Below are positions 7,984 to 16,519 of a stretch of 24,705 bases of DNA, piece by piece. Position 1 is the stretch's first letter. Each line of letters opens with the position of its first letter. The notes beneath the pieces are model-generated. The model did no database searches, had not been told where the DNA came from, and saw nothing but the letters and a program-made list of their open reading frames with translations. The stretch is from JBHIFB01 sp046760905. Its GTDB lineage: Bacteria; Gemmatimonadota; CAZMKB01. Location of the stretch: assembly GCA_046760905.1 (NCBI GenBank), contig JBHIFB010000040.1, positions 1-24,705 on the forward strand. The letters are read 5' to 3'. The position numbers and the translations under genes are program-made.

Positions 7984-9855
7984 TCACTTCTTCTTCAAAT
8001 TGTTCAGCGCGTTAATTCTTTCATTTGCTTCGCTTATGTTCCTCAAGACCTTAGTATTATATGGATCTTCCTCCAGTATCTTCTGCCATACTTCTATCGC
8101 ATCCTCGTATTTACCCTGCAGATATAAATCTACTCCTTCAAGATACAATCGTTCCATCTCTGGCTGTATTTCGGCCGTCGTACCTGCTTTTCTGGCTTCA
8201 GCAAGTCCAATGTATTCCCTAATCATGGCATTGCTGGGGTTGAGCTCAAGTGCTTTCTTGAAGTCTTGCAAAGCACTGTCATAATCTTTCGATAGATAGG
8301 AGGACAATCCTCTTCTGAACTTGTCATTCGATCTAATTCGATTTTCTGTTATTTCTATTCTCCTTTCAATATCAGAATTAGAAGTCTCATATCTCAAGGC
8401 CGAGTGCAACTCGTTCAGCGCGGATGCATATTCTCCTACCCTGTGGAATGCGGCTGCTCGATCGAGATGTCGCCTCACAATAGCCTGGAGCTCTTCTGTA
8501 GCTCTTTCGATATATTCTCTCGCAAGTTCGTGGCCATCATCGATCTCCAGGACTCTCTTCCAAGAGTTGATTGCATCGTTATATCTCTTCTGCGTGTAAC
8601 TATGAATTCCAGCTTCAAAAAGCTCTTTCACCGCAGCTTGAGTGGCGATATCTATATTCCGTTCCTCCTCCTGCCTGCTCAATTCATTCGTTATTTCTTC
8701 TATGGCTTTGCGTGCAAGTTCATTGTCCTCATCCCACGCGAGTACTCCCTGCCACTGGCCCAATGCGGCAAAGAAGTCTCCCTCGCTGGATAGTCTTTCA
8801 GCTTCGGATATCCTTTTCTCTATCTCTTTTTCACGCCTCTTACGCAGTTGCTCTCTCGCTTCCTGTTCAACCTTCATCCTCTCAGCATCAAGGGCTTCGA
8901 TCCTCATTTCTTCCCTGCTCTTGCCGAACCTGTAAGACAAGGAGAACAGGTGATTAGTCATAAAATCTGAGTCCCTGAGCGCATAATCAAAGTCAAATGA
9001 CCGGTATGAGAGGCCGAATCCGGTCGAGAATGATTCAGATGTTAATCCTGCTCTGAAACGGAGGAACGACAAGTAATCATATTCAAAACCCACCCTCTGC
9101 CGCCAGTGTCGTTCGAAGTTCTTATCAATGTCAAGGAATAGTGTGAACTTGTGTCCATCGGCCACATCAACACCTCTTGCAACACCACAGGTTATCTGTC
9201 TATTCTGTGTCTCTTTTTCCTGCGAGAGCCTCAACGACGGGGCGAGTGCGTTTCGCAGAATGAAACCGAAGTCAAATCCTTCTAGCATCTTATTTACTTT
9301 ATCAAGACGATGGTGAAAAGCGACATCGACCCCGATTCCGGTAGCACTCTCATTGAATAGCTGTTGATTGTCGATTTTCAGATTGATACCCAGATCGGAA
9401 TTTTCAAGTATAAAATCGGTCCTCTTTCCATATGAAAACAGGTATTCGTACTGAGAATATGAAAAAGTCTCCGTCTTCACGCCGTAAGAGTCAGTACCCT
9501 GGATATCACCTGTACTTATACGAAAAACCCCGACACCGAAAGTACCTAAATTGAGTGTGGGGTATGTAACCGATAAGAAATCATACGGTGTATCTCCGAG
9601 AAAAGAGGTGTGAAAGAAATTGGCATTCGCTATGCTCACTCTGTCAAGATAAGCAGGATTCCAGTAAAGTGCAGAGGTTTCAGTGGGCCTGGCAATCCCT
9701 GTACTTCCCCGACCAACCATATCGGCACCTGTTCCGAAGCTGAAAACGCCCTCGACGCCACCATCCTCTGTCTGCGCATGCGCTATGTTGAGAAATATGA
9801 GTGCGAATGCAACGAGTAACAATGAAATGTTCTTGATAGAGATATTGTCTGTCAT
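7984..9855 (-). CDS. PorV/PorQ-like outer-membrane beta-barrel fused to TPR repeats
   Basis: A 623-aa envelope protein. A signal peptide (1-27, ending AHAQ) is followed by a barrel of about 280 residues of the PorV/PorQ family. The N-terminal signature is GTGADMVGRGSTGIARPTETSALYWNPAYL, with alternating amphipathic strands up to LFSLSYRF (303-310). A charged coiled coil (about 312-355) leads into about five TPR-like units (starting near 345, 405, 458, 508 and 564), each with a (Y/F)xxA(L/I)xxW/F-type core. In T9SS, PorV carries cargo by its C-terminal sorting domain. This family member sits directly after a giant cargo-like gene, and the two overlap by ATGA. Typical PorV proteins lack this TPR extension of about 300 residues. 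If the barrel sits in the outer membrane, the TPR part would lie in the periplasm, by inference. The specific link to the neighbour as cargo is a hypothesis. Confidence 0.8.
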   Translation of the reverse strand: MTDNISIKNISLLLVAFALIFLNIAHAQTEDGGVEGVFSFGTGADMVGRGSTGIARPTETSALYWNPAYLDRVSIANANFFHTSFLGDTPYDFLSVTYPTLNLGTFGVGVFRISTGDIQGTDSYGVKTETFSYSQYEYLFSYGKRTDFILENSDLGINLKIDNQQLFNESATGIGVDVAFHHRLDKVNKMLEGFDFGFILRNALAPSLRLSQEKETQNRQITCGVARGVDVADGHKFTLFLDIDKNFERHWRQRVGFEYDYLSFLRFRAGLTSESFSTGFGLSYRSFDFDYALRDSDFMTNHLFSLSYRFGKSREEMRIEALDAERMKVEQEAREQLRKRREKEIEKRISEAERLSSEGDFFAALGQWQGVLAWDEDNELARKAIEEITNELSRQEEERNIDIATQAAVKELFEAGIHSYTQKRYNDAINSWKRVLEIDDGHELAREYIERATEELQAIVRRHLDRAAAFHRVGEYASALNELHSALRYETSNSDIERRIEITENRIRSNDKFRRGLSSYLSKDYDSALQDFKKALELNPSNAMIREYIGLAEARKAGTTAEIQPEMERLYLEGVDLYLQGKYEDAIEVWQKILEEDPYNTKVLRNISEANERINALNNLKKK

Positions 9856-12800
9856 TTCATTACCGCAGCCTTATGTTTTAAGGATAATATTCTGTCACTC
9901 TCAAGTCTCGCTGTCACGATGCAAATATAAACTCCATTCTGGACAACTTTGCCACTACCATTCCTCCCATCCCACTGAAAGGTGTTTATTGTGGAGCCCG
10001 ATCCACCGCTAGAACCCGCATCCAGGTGGAATTTCTTCACGAGCTCACCAGTGAGTGTATATATCGACATATCAACTTCTGCATTCTCAGGTAGAAAATA
10101 GGAGAAGGTTGTCGCTTCTGATCCTGCCCTGAAAGGGTTAGGATAGTTCTTAAACGATGTTTTGAAATCATCAGCACTGAGTACAATAAAATCAGATATC
10201 AGCTCCGGTAGTGGCGAGCCCAAAGCGTCCACAACCGCAACCGCTTTACCATTTGACAGATCCGTTGCATAGACATCTTCATCTCCGTCGAAGTGCAAAA
10301 GTACGGTCTCTGTGGCCGGGGAATCCCTTAAGTCAATGAAAAAATAAAGGGAATCAGGATCGGCGCCGATCCTGTAATCGTGGGGCGTGAGTTCTAGTAA
10401 AATCTTATCACCGCTCAGATCGCTCGCTGTTGTCAATACCGTAGTGCCCTCCTGATCTGTGGCTACGAAAAGACCTTCGATAGAAACTGAAGCAGGAGAA
10501 ATAGTGTTTCCATCTCTTTCCCGCACTGAAACCTTCATACTATCAAGTCTTATTTCATTCTTCGCATTACCCCTGTTCGAAAGCTCCAGCGCCATCATGG
10601 GTATTGTGCTCTGCCCAGCGTAAACGTTACGCGGAGGGAACCCTGCCATCTCAACTTCACTGATCATGAGCTCGTTACCCTCGACGACTGATACAGAAAT
10701 AATATCTCTACCCCCTTGATAGAGAAGGGCTAATTGTGGAGGATTCGTGTTCTCATCATGAGGGATATCCTGTACCTCGATCTCAATGTCGAATATTCCT
10801 TCGTTGCTTGTATCAGGAACTGTCACGTTCCAGAAGATTGTATCCGGTAACTCTGGACCAAATTGCTTTATAGGATCGTTAACAGAAAAGTCCGTTCCGG
10901 ACAGATCGAGAATCAAAGTACCCTCATCCATTATTCCGGCTTCTCCTTTGTTCTCCATTACGGCCTCAACGATGAAGGATTGCCCGATTGTTACTATTGT
11001 ATCACTCCTTTGGGCATTCACCGCTATTGTTGCCGGCTCCTGCACAAGAATAGCATCGAGGGCAAGAGTATCTATCAAGGCCATCTGGTTGTATTCTCCA
11101 TCAAGGATCAGCAATGGGGTGAACTCTCCAGAACCGAAGTCGAAGGGAAATTGAATCATCTCAAATGTTAGAGTCGTATCGCCCGATGCCACGACAGTGA
11201 CTTCGTCCTGATCCAACGAGGCTTCGAAATCATTCTGCCCATCACTCATGTATAAAACCGTTTTCTCTGGAGAGAGATCAAGCGTTGCCTCCCCGAGATT
11301 CGAGACCCTCAATGATGGTTTAACTGTATATCCCTTAGATATCCTCTCCTGAAATATTGAACCATCAATGTACTGTAGTTCCGGTTTGGACTGTACTTCT
11401 ACCGTATCGATCTCGGCCAGGTTCTGGCTGAAATCAGCGCCAAGCAAGGTCCTTCCTGATAAGAAGACACTAATCGGGTACTCACCTGAAACGAGATTTG
11501 AATCAAGCTCCATCTGCTCAAAAATGAGCCTTGTTGCAGCTCCACCGCCGGTCATGGTGGTCTCATTTTCGAGGAATGCTTCGTATTGAAATCCTTCTCC
11601 ATGGAGAGTAATTTTCGTATATTGAGTGTTCAGATTTACAGATGATTCTCCTTCATTTCTCACACGTATACTGAAAGAATACGTTCCACCTGGAGACACG
11701 GTAACCGGTTCTAAGGATCCTTCGACATATTCTGCGGTCGCAAGTGATATCACAATTAGTGAATCGATAAGATCTGCAGAATTATCACCGATTTCACTGC
11801 CTCCTGCAGAGCCGCTGGCAAAACCATCTATATAGTACTTGCCTGTTGGAGTGAGTGAATTGACCTTAACACCTACAACAAGGTAACTCGTCACACCAGC
11901 TGGAAGGGTAACCGGAATTTCTGTGAACTGAGCAAAATGACCCGTTGGATTGAATAGCAAGCCATAGTCTTCAATCGTAATGCTCTGTTCTCCACTATTC
12001 TCAATCGCGAGTGTAATTCCCAACGAGTCTTCTATCGTAACTGTGTCAGCTGGAGACTGAACCATCAATATGCTCATCGTTGATATCTGTAATGAGTTTG
12101 GATCCAGCGTTAGTACTTGATTGTAATCGTTCTCGTTGAAATCCATCCCTGATAAGATGATTAACGGAGTATAGCTTGTAATCTGCATCTCTTCAGGAAC
12201 TTTCTCGCTCTCGAAGATCAATGTGTCCCAATCTGAGCCACCAATGAGTTCCACGGGAGTCATTAAATTAGAACTGTAAACATTTATCCCATCTGAGAAT
12301 TGGAATATCGAAGAAGTACTCAATGTTACACCGGAATTCCCGTCATTCTTCACTAACAAATGGAAGGACACTGAATCACCAGGTGATACGGTATTGGGTA
12401 CGAGAGATCCCGATAAGTAAGTCAGTGATGGTGGCGACTGAAAAATAATGTCGATGGATCCAACCGCACTTCCTTCGACTGATGTGGCTGTTACTGTACT
12501 CGTATCTGGAGAAGTACTGGCTCTTAGCGTAAATGTAATGCTACCATCCTGATCAGTCTTCACCTGGATCCCGGATGTCCCTCCCGGATCCTGATCCTGT
12601 GTAGTAATAATCCCATGGTTAGTAGCCACCGTTACGAAAGTCCCCTGCACCACCGTATTTCCACATGAATCAACAATTGCGCCGGATTGTATGAGTGTTG
12701 AATCCACACCATTAGCAGTTAGGGTATCCTTACTCGCCTGAAGATATATTGTATCCGCAGGAACATTCGGCTCGATATACACCTGTGATTTTTTGTATGG

Positions 12801-15800
12801 AGCAAGTATTATCCCCTCAACGTCTATGTCCTCAACTGTAATCGTGTCATAGTCCGCCACCGCACAGCTTCTCACCTGAAGCGTATCGCTTCCCTCCGAT
12901 AGTTGAAATTCCGTTAGCGTCGTGAGAAAATCATCTTTCGAAAACTCCATATTCCCGTTGGCAGTGGATATTCCTACCATCGTTGTATCGTCAACATCCA
13001 CATTACCAAATCCATCCTGTGCTTCCACGATGATAGTAAATATTTCACCTGCGGATTCCCTAATCTGCTGCGGGTCTTCGGGTTTGATCACCAGCTTCGT
13101 TGCCCCGCTATCTACTGAGGTGATCGTCACATCATCTACATCATCCTGACCGATGTACGGTGGACTGTAAGCGTCTAGCGTATCGACCAATCCCGCCATC
13201 TCAGGTGCAACGTAGAGGACAGTGAGTACCCCATTATCATCAGTGGTACCGCTCTGACTCCATGGATTGCCACTCGTATCATTTGGATCATCTGGATTAT
13301 CATCCAATGCACCATCCCGAAAACCCTTGATGATGAAAGTCACAGGTCGCAGGGAAACCGGATTCAAGAAAGAATCCGTAACCGTAGCAGAAAACACCTG
13401 TGAAGTTCCCACGGTTATTGAAATAGGATCAGGCGGATCAAGGGTTAAATATTTGGGATTCGCCGGAGACACGGTGAATGAGTTTGAGAAGCTCATAATA
13501 TCCGTGTATCTGGCAACAATAAGGTCGTTATCCAATGCGGTAGTGACAAGAACATCTCCTGACCAAATCCCTCCTGACATGATAATTGTATCCGACAGAG
13601 AGCCGGACAGATCATATAACTCAACATCTTGATTGAAGTATGTCACTACATTATCAAGTGAATCCATTGCGGTGACGTCAACATGGAATGGAATGCCAGC
13701 TGTTTGAGCAGAGATTTGAGAAAATTCGAAATGGTCAAGTTCAGCCGGTATTACATCGAAGTAGTTGGAAACGCCGGTTTTATTGCTGTATGATGCCGTG
13801 ATTCGATCATTTGTGATGCTGGATGATATCGTAACTTCTCCCTGCCAAAAACCGCTTGTGAACTGACCGGTTGTATCCGGCTCAATTGTCCCGGTCAGAT
13901 CATTTAACGATACCGTATCCGCAAAATCTGTTTTTAAATTACCCCAGGCATCATAGGCCGTGACGGTGATGCTGAAAGGGGTACCCGCCACCTGGTCATT
14001 GATAGCATCGATGATGAAGTGGTCGAGACTGCCTGGTGAAACATTGAAGGAGTTTGAAATCCCGGTTATTGAATTATATGTTGCTCGTATCCATTCCCCA
14101 TCTAGAGCCATTGTCACCCTCACACTCTGCGAGATCTCGCCATTGACAAAATTACCTGTTGTCGTGGGATAGATAGTTCCAGATGAATCTGTGAGAGAAA
14201 CAGCATCCTGAAAACTCAGTTTCACGTTTCCATACTGGTCGTAAGCCGTGATATTGATCACGAAATTGACACCGGCAGTCTGGTTGGATATCGGATCGAT
14301 CACGAAATGGTCCAGATCAGCTGGAAGTACGTTGAACTGATTGGATGTACCCTGTATATTATTTGCAGTGTCCTCTGCGGTGATCCAGTCGTTCAGGGCC
14401 GACTGTGTGATGCTGACATTTCCAGACCAGACTCCGTTCTGAAAATTTCCCGTCTCCGTTGGATTTATGGTTCCCGTAACATCGCTCAAAAAGGCACGAC
14501 CCTCATATGTATCGACCGTGTTCCCCAAGGAATCCTTCGCATATATCGTTATTGGAAATGGTTCACCTGCTGTTTTATTGCCGCTGATCTGTGCGAATTC
14601 GAAATGATCGACCTGAGCGGCTACTACATTGAAAGTATTGGATTCACCGGTTCTGAAGGAGCCGAATGCTGTTATCTTGTCATTGTCGTAAACAATGGAA
14701 ATCGTGACATCCCCTGTCCATACACCATTCGTGAATTGTCCGGTTGTATCCGGGTCTATAGTGTTAGTTAGATCTGACAGCTGGACGCTGTCTGTAAACG
14801 ATTCCACAATGTTCCCATACTGGTCTTTCGCGTATATTGTGATTTCGAAAGCCTGACCGGCTGTCTGAGTGCCGATATTAGCAAATTCGAATCTATCAAG
14901 ATCGTTGCTGTTCACCTCGAAAATATTACTTCCGGTAGATACCGTATCGTAAGTGGCCACTATCGAATCTGCATCGATTGACTGGGTAATAGTGACACTG
15001 CTTGAAGACCACAATCCCCCACTGAAAGTTGCGCTATTTGGATTCAGCGTGCCGGTAATATCGCTCAAGATCGCAGTACCGTTGAATTCATCTACTAGAT
15101 TACCGTATGCGTCGGCTGCCCCGATTGTCATCGAGAATGGATCGCCAGCTCTTTGGGGTGACGGGATATTGGAGAACACGAAATGATCGAGGGAATTGTT
15201 TTCGACGCTGAAGGCATCACTGCTCCCGGTTTTTCCATTGTATGCGGCCGTGACCGAATCGACACTCACTGCTTCGGTAACTGTCAATTGACCGGACCAC
15301 CACCCAGCACTGAAGTTTACGCTTTCAGGACTAAGTGTACCGGTCAGGTCACTCAAACTCACAATCTCTGCGAAATCATCCACTAGATTGCCGAATTCGT
15401 CCATGGCAGCGATGGAGACAGGAAAAGGCACTCCGGCAGTTTGAGGTGACCCTACAGGGGTGAATTCGAAATGATCGTGTGGGCCGTTATCAACGGCAAA
15501 TGTATTACTAACTCCGATCACGTCATTGTAGCTGGCTGTGATTGAATCCTCATTCACTGCCTCTGTGATTGTCATTGAACCGTACCACCATCCGGCACTG
15601 AAGGTAACAAGGGTTGGAGTCAGGCTGTTTGTTACATCGCTCAACGCAACATCTCCATTGAAATTGGTTACGCGGTTGTCAAATTCATCTCGAGCAACTA
15701 TTGTGTCCACAAAAGAGATTCCTGCCATCTGAGGCGATGTAATCGTGCTGAAATCGAAATGGTCTAAGGGACCTGCAGTTACATCGAATGGATTAGAATC

Positions 15801-16124
15801 ACCGGTTATTATAATCAGGTAAGTTGCTCTAATCACATCGTTTTGGAAAGCCTGCGTAATTACGACGTTTCCTGACCATACACCGGCGGAGAATGCCCCG
15901 GTGGTTACAGGTGAGATGGTATTAGTGGAATCGCTTAGCTGACAGCTTCCCGTGAAATCCGTGACCGTCTGTCCAAATTGGTCCCTCGCATAGATGGTTA
16001 TACTTATCGAATCACCCGCCACCGAATCGGTAATTTGATCGAATTCGAAATGATGGAGCTGGGCATGGAGGAAGCTATACTGGTATAATATCATGAAAAA
16101 GGCTGTGGAAAGGATTCGCTTCAT
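9852..16124 (-). CDS. Giant secreted repeat protein with T9SS-type sorting domain
   Basis: A 2,090-aa secreted, probably surface-attached protein. The N-terminus is a signal peptide ending FLHAQ. I use the ATG at 16124; the TTG just before it is also possible, and no strong Shine-Dalgarno decides. Nine tandem units of 94-99 residues follow (about residues 24-890), each opening with LDHFxF or close, then AGxxFxITIxAxDxxGN. Next come more divergent Ig-like units including bacterial Ig (Big_1-like) domains to about 1220. A set of CARDB-like units follows, opening YxxGSLxPxxVSPG. The C-terminus carries NYPNPFRAGSEATTFSY and a FlgD-Ig-like fold ending in KAAVMK, typical of T9SS cargo. It overlaps the PorV-like gene by ATGA. 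A role as adhesin or surface fibre is inferred from architecture. Confidence 0.87.
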   Translation of the reverse strand: MKRILSTAFFMILYQYSFLHAQLHHFEFDQITDSVAGDSISITIYARDQFGQTVTDFTGSCQLSDSTNTISPVTTGAFSAGVWSGNVVITQAFQNDVIRATYLIIITGDSNPFDVTAGPLDHFDFSTITSPQMAGISFVDTIVARDEFDNRVTNFNGDVALSDVTNSLTPTLVTFSAGWWYGSMTITEAVNEDSITASYNDVIGVSNTFAVDNGPHDHFEFTPVGSPQTAGVPFPVSIAAMDEFGNLVDDFAEIVSLSDLTGTLSPESVNFSAGWWSGQLTVTEAVSVDSVTAAYNGKTGSSDAFSVENNSLDHFVFSNIPSPQRAGDPFSMTIGAADAYGNLVDEFNGTAILSDITGTLNPNSATFSGGLWSSSSVTITQSIDADSIVATYDTVSTGSNIFEVNSNDLDRFEFANIGTQTAGQAFEITIYAKDQYGNIVESFTDSVQLSDLTNTIDPDTTGQFTNGVWTGDVTISIVYDNDKITAFGSFRTGESNTFNVVAAQVDHFEFAQISGNKTAGEPFPITIYAKDSLGNTVDTYEGRAFLSDVTGTINPTETGNFQNGVWSGNVSITQSALNDWITAEDTANNIQGTSNQFNVLPADLDHFVIDPISNQTAGVNFVINITAYDQYGNVKLSFQDAVSLTDSSGTIYPTTTGNFVNGEISQSVRVTMALDGEWIRATYNSITGISNSFNVSPGSLDHFIIDAINDQVAGTPFSITVTAYDAWGNLKTDFADTVSLNDLTGTIEPDTTGQFTSGFWQGEVTISSSITNDRITASYSNKTGVSNYFDVIPAELDHFEFSQISAQTAGIPFHVDVTAMDSLDNVVTYFNQDVELYDLSGSLSDTIIMSGGIWSGDVLVTTALDNDLIVARYTDIMSFSNSFTVSPANPKYLTLDPPDPISITVGTSQVFSATVTDSFLNPVSLRPVTFIIKGFRDGALDDNPDDPNDTSGNPWSQSGTTDDNGVLTVLYVAPEMAGLVDTLDAYSPPYIGQDDVDDVTITSVDSGATKLVIKPEDPQQIRESAGEIFTIIVEAQDGFGNVDVDDTTMVGISTANGNMEFSKDDFLTTLTEFQLSEGSDTLQVRSCAVADYDTITVEDIDVEGIILAPYKKSQVYIEPNVPADTIYLQASKDTLTANGVDSTLIQSGAIVDSCGNTVVQGTFVTVATNHGIITTQDQDPGGTSGIQVKTDQDGSITFTLRASTSPDTSTVTATSVEGSAVGSIDIIFQSPPSLTYLSGSLVPNTVSPGDSVSFHLLVKNDGNSGVTLSTSSIFQFSDGINVYSSNLMTPVELIGGSDWDTLIFESEKVPEEMQITSYTPLIILSGMDFNENDYNQVLTLDPNSLQISTMSILMVQSPADTVTIEDSLGITLAIENSGEQSITIEDYGLLFNPTGHFAQFTEIPVTLPAGVTSYLVVGVKVNSLTPTGKYYIDGFASGSAGGSEIGDNSADLIDSLIVISLATAEYVEGSLEPVTVSPGGTYSFSIRVRNEGESSVNLNTQYTKITLHGEGFQYEAFLENETTMTGGGAATRLIFEQMELDSNLVSGEYPISVFLSGRTLLGADFSQNLAEIDTVEVQSKPELQYIDGSIFQERISKGYTVKPSLRVSNLGEATLDLSPEKTVLYMSDGQNDFEASLDQDEVTVVASGDTTLTFEMIQFPFDFGSGEFTPLLILDGEYNQMALIDTLALDAILVQEPATIAVNAQRSDTIVTIGQSFIVEAVMENKGEAGIMDEGTLILDLSGTDFSVNDPIKQFGPELPDTIFWNVTVPDTSNEGIFDIEIEVQDIPHDENTNPPQLALLYQGGRDIISVSVVEGNELMISEVEMAGFPPRNVYAGQSTIPMMALELSNRGNAKNEIRLDSMKVSVRERDGNTISPASVSIEGLFVATDQEGTTVLTTASDLSGDKILLELTPHDYRIGADPDSLYFFIDLRDSPATETVLLHFDGDEDVYATDLSNGKAVAVVDALGSPLPELISDFIVLSADDFKTSFKNYPNPFRAGSEATTFSYFLPENAEVDMSIYTLTGELVKKFHLDAGSSGGSGSTINTFQWDGRNGSGKVVQNGVYICIVTARLESDRILSLKHKAAVMK
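13458..16058 (-). repeat. Nine tandem Ig-like units encoded in the giant protein
   Basis: Units begin at about residues 24, 121, 217, 313, 410, 506, 605, 701 and 797 of the giant protein, with lengths of 97, 96, 96, 97, 96, 99, 96, 96 and 94 residues. Each has the pattern (L/V/H)(D/H)(H/R)F(E/V/D/I) at the start, AG near position 13-15, a D-x-(Y/F/W/L)-(G/D)-N/Q turn near 27-31, L(S/T/N/Y)D near 42 and a closing GxSNxFxV strand. The length is nearly constant but the DNA is diverged, so the units are old rather than recently duplicated. Confidence 0.85.
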
Positions 16125-16192
16125 CAATACCGACCGTCGAGATCCCCTAACTGACTGAAATTAGTAGATTTACTTGTTTGGAAAGGATTCTT

Positions 16193-16232
16193 TTAGTGTA
16201 CACCTTTTTGATTTAATGTACACCTTTTCGAT
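16193..16232 (-). repeat. Two adjacent 20-bp direct repeats, candidate operator
   Basis: On the minus strand, ATCGAAAAGGTGTACATTAA (16232-16213) is followed without a gap by ATCAAAAAGGTGTACACTAA (16212-16193), 18 of 20 bases identical. Each contains the palindrome TGTACA. The 20-bp period is about two helical turns, so a bound protein would sit twice on the same face. The pair lies 69-108 bp upstream of the giant gene's ATG. An alternative is a remnant end of an IS21-like element, whose ends can carry repeated TGTACA-containing sequences, but no second end or transposase was found. Confidence 0.55.
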
Positions 16233-16449
16233 GAAAGGAGCAATTTCTGTGCCATTTCAAATGCATTTTCCCCATCTTGTCCGTCAAGAAACTCATATTG
16301 AAATAATAAGTTACACACACAAGAGGTATTTGTCTACACGTCCTCGAGCTTTTTGGACGGAATCTGGACGCAGTTGTCTTATAATGGACAGTGTGAAAAC
16401 GGGTTACGAGGTATTTTCCTGCTGTACCATCCTCAAGGAAAAGTGAATA

Positions 16450-16488
16450 CGGGATAGTCATCCACTCTTTGCATGGATGACCATCCCG
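16450..16488 (-). terminator. Stem-loop after the jelly-roll/FN3 protein gene
   Basis: GGGATAGTCATCCA (16451-16464) pairs with TGGATGACCATCCC (16474-16487) around a 9-nt loop; the flanking C and G extend the stem. The single mismatch becomes a G-U pair when transcribed from the minus strand, giving a full 15-bp stem about 30 bp past the stop of the gene at 16520. The plus-strand side has TTTT next to the stem. The minus-strand side lacks a clean U-tract, so it may terminate weakly, act in both directions or protect the 3' end. Confidence 0.55.
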
Positions 16489-16519
16489 TTTTAAGATGAG
16501 TTACTCGCTTCGGCCATCA

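Larger units (their letters stand above)
16125..16519. other. Long intergenic region upstream of the giant protein gene
   Basis: About 395 bp separate two large secreted-protein genes on the same strand. It holds a hairpin at its right end, two tandem 20-bp repeats 69-108 bp upstream of the downstream start codon, and otherwise AT-rich sequence without a convincing gene. Short open frames on both strands lack recognisable domains. The layout suits a terminator followed by a regulated promoter, but I could not identify convincing -35/-10 boxes. Confidence 0.55.

Noticed and set aside
8404..8957. Overlapping plus-strand frames of about 97-129 aa opposite the TPR coding region
   Set aside because: They are antisense shadows of a strongly supported coding sequence, with Cys/Ser-rich composition and no family resemblance.
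14307..14771. 154-aa plus-strand frame opposite the repeat region of the giant gene
   Set aside because: It is antisense to the conserved tandem units and is explained by their codon use.
13458..16058. Regularly spaced similar DNA stretches that could suggest a repeat array such as CRISPR
   Set aside because: The period is about 290 bp, in frame, and encodes protein domains; there are no short identical repeats with unique spacers.
16106..16190. 12-bp repeat TGGAAAGGATTC at 16106-16117 and 16179-16190
   Set aside because: One copy is inside the signal-peptide coding region of the giant gene; no symmetry or third copy was seen, so chance is likely.
16380..16385. TATAAT on the plus strand in the intergenic region
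   Set aside because: The nearest -35-like sequence is 21 bp away, and no plausible plus-strand gene follows.
16174..16461. Short open frames on both strands in the long intergenic region (90 aa plus, 82 aa minus)
   Set aside because: They overlap each other and the tandem 20-bp repeats, show no recognisable domain, lack a good ribosome binding site and have atypical composition.
16197..16519. Insertion-sequence remnant starting at the TGTACA repeats
   Set aside because: The repeats resemble some IS21-family ends, but no opposite end, target duplication or transposase fragment is visible.
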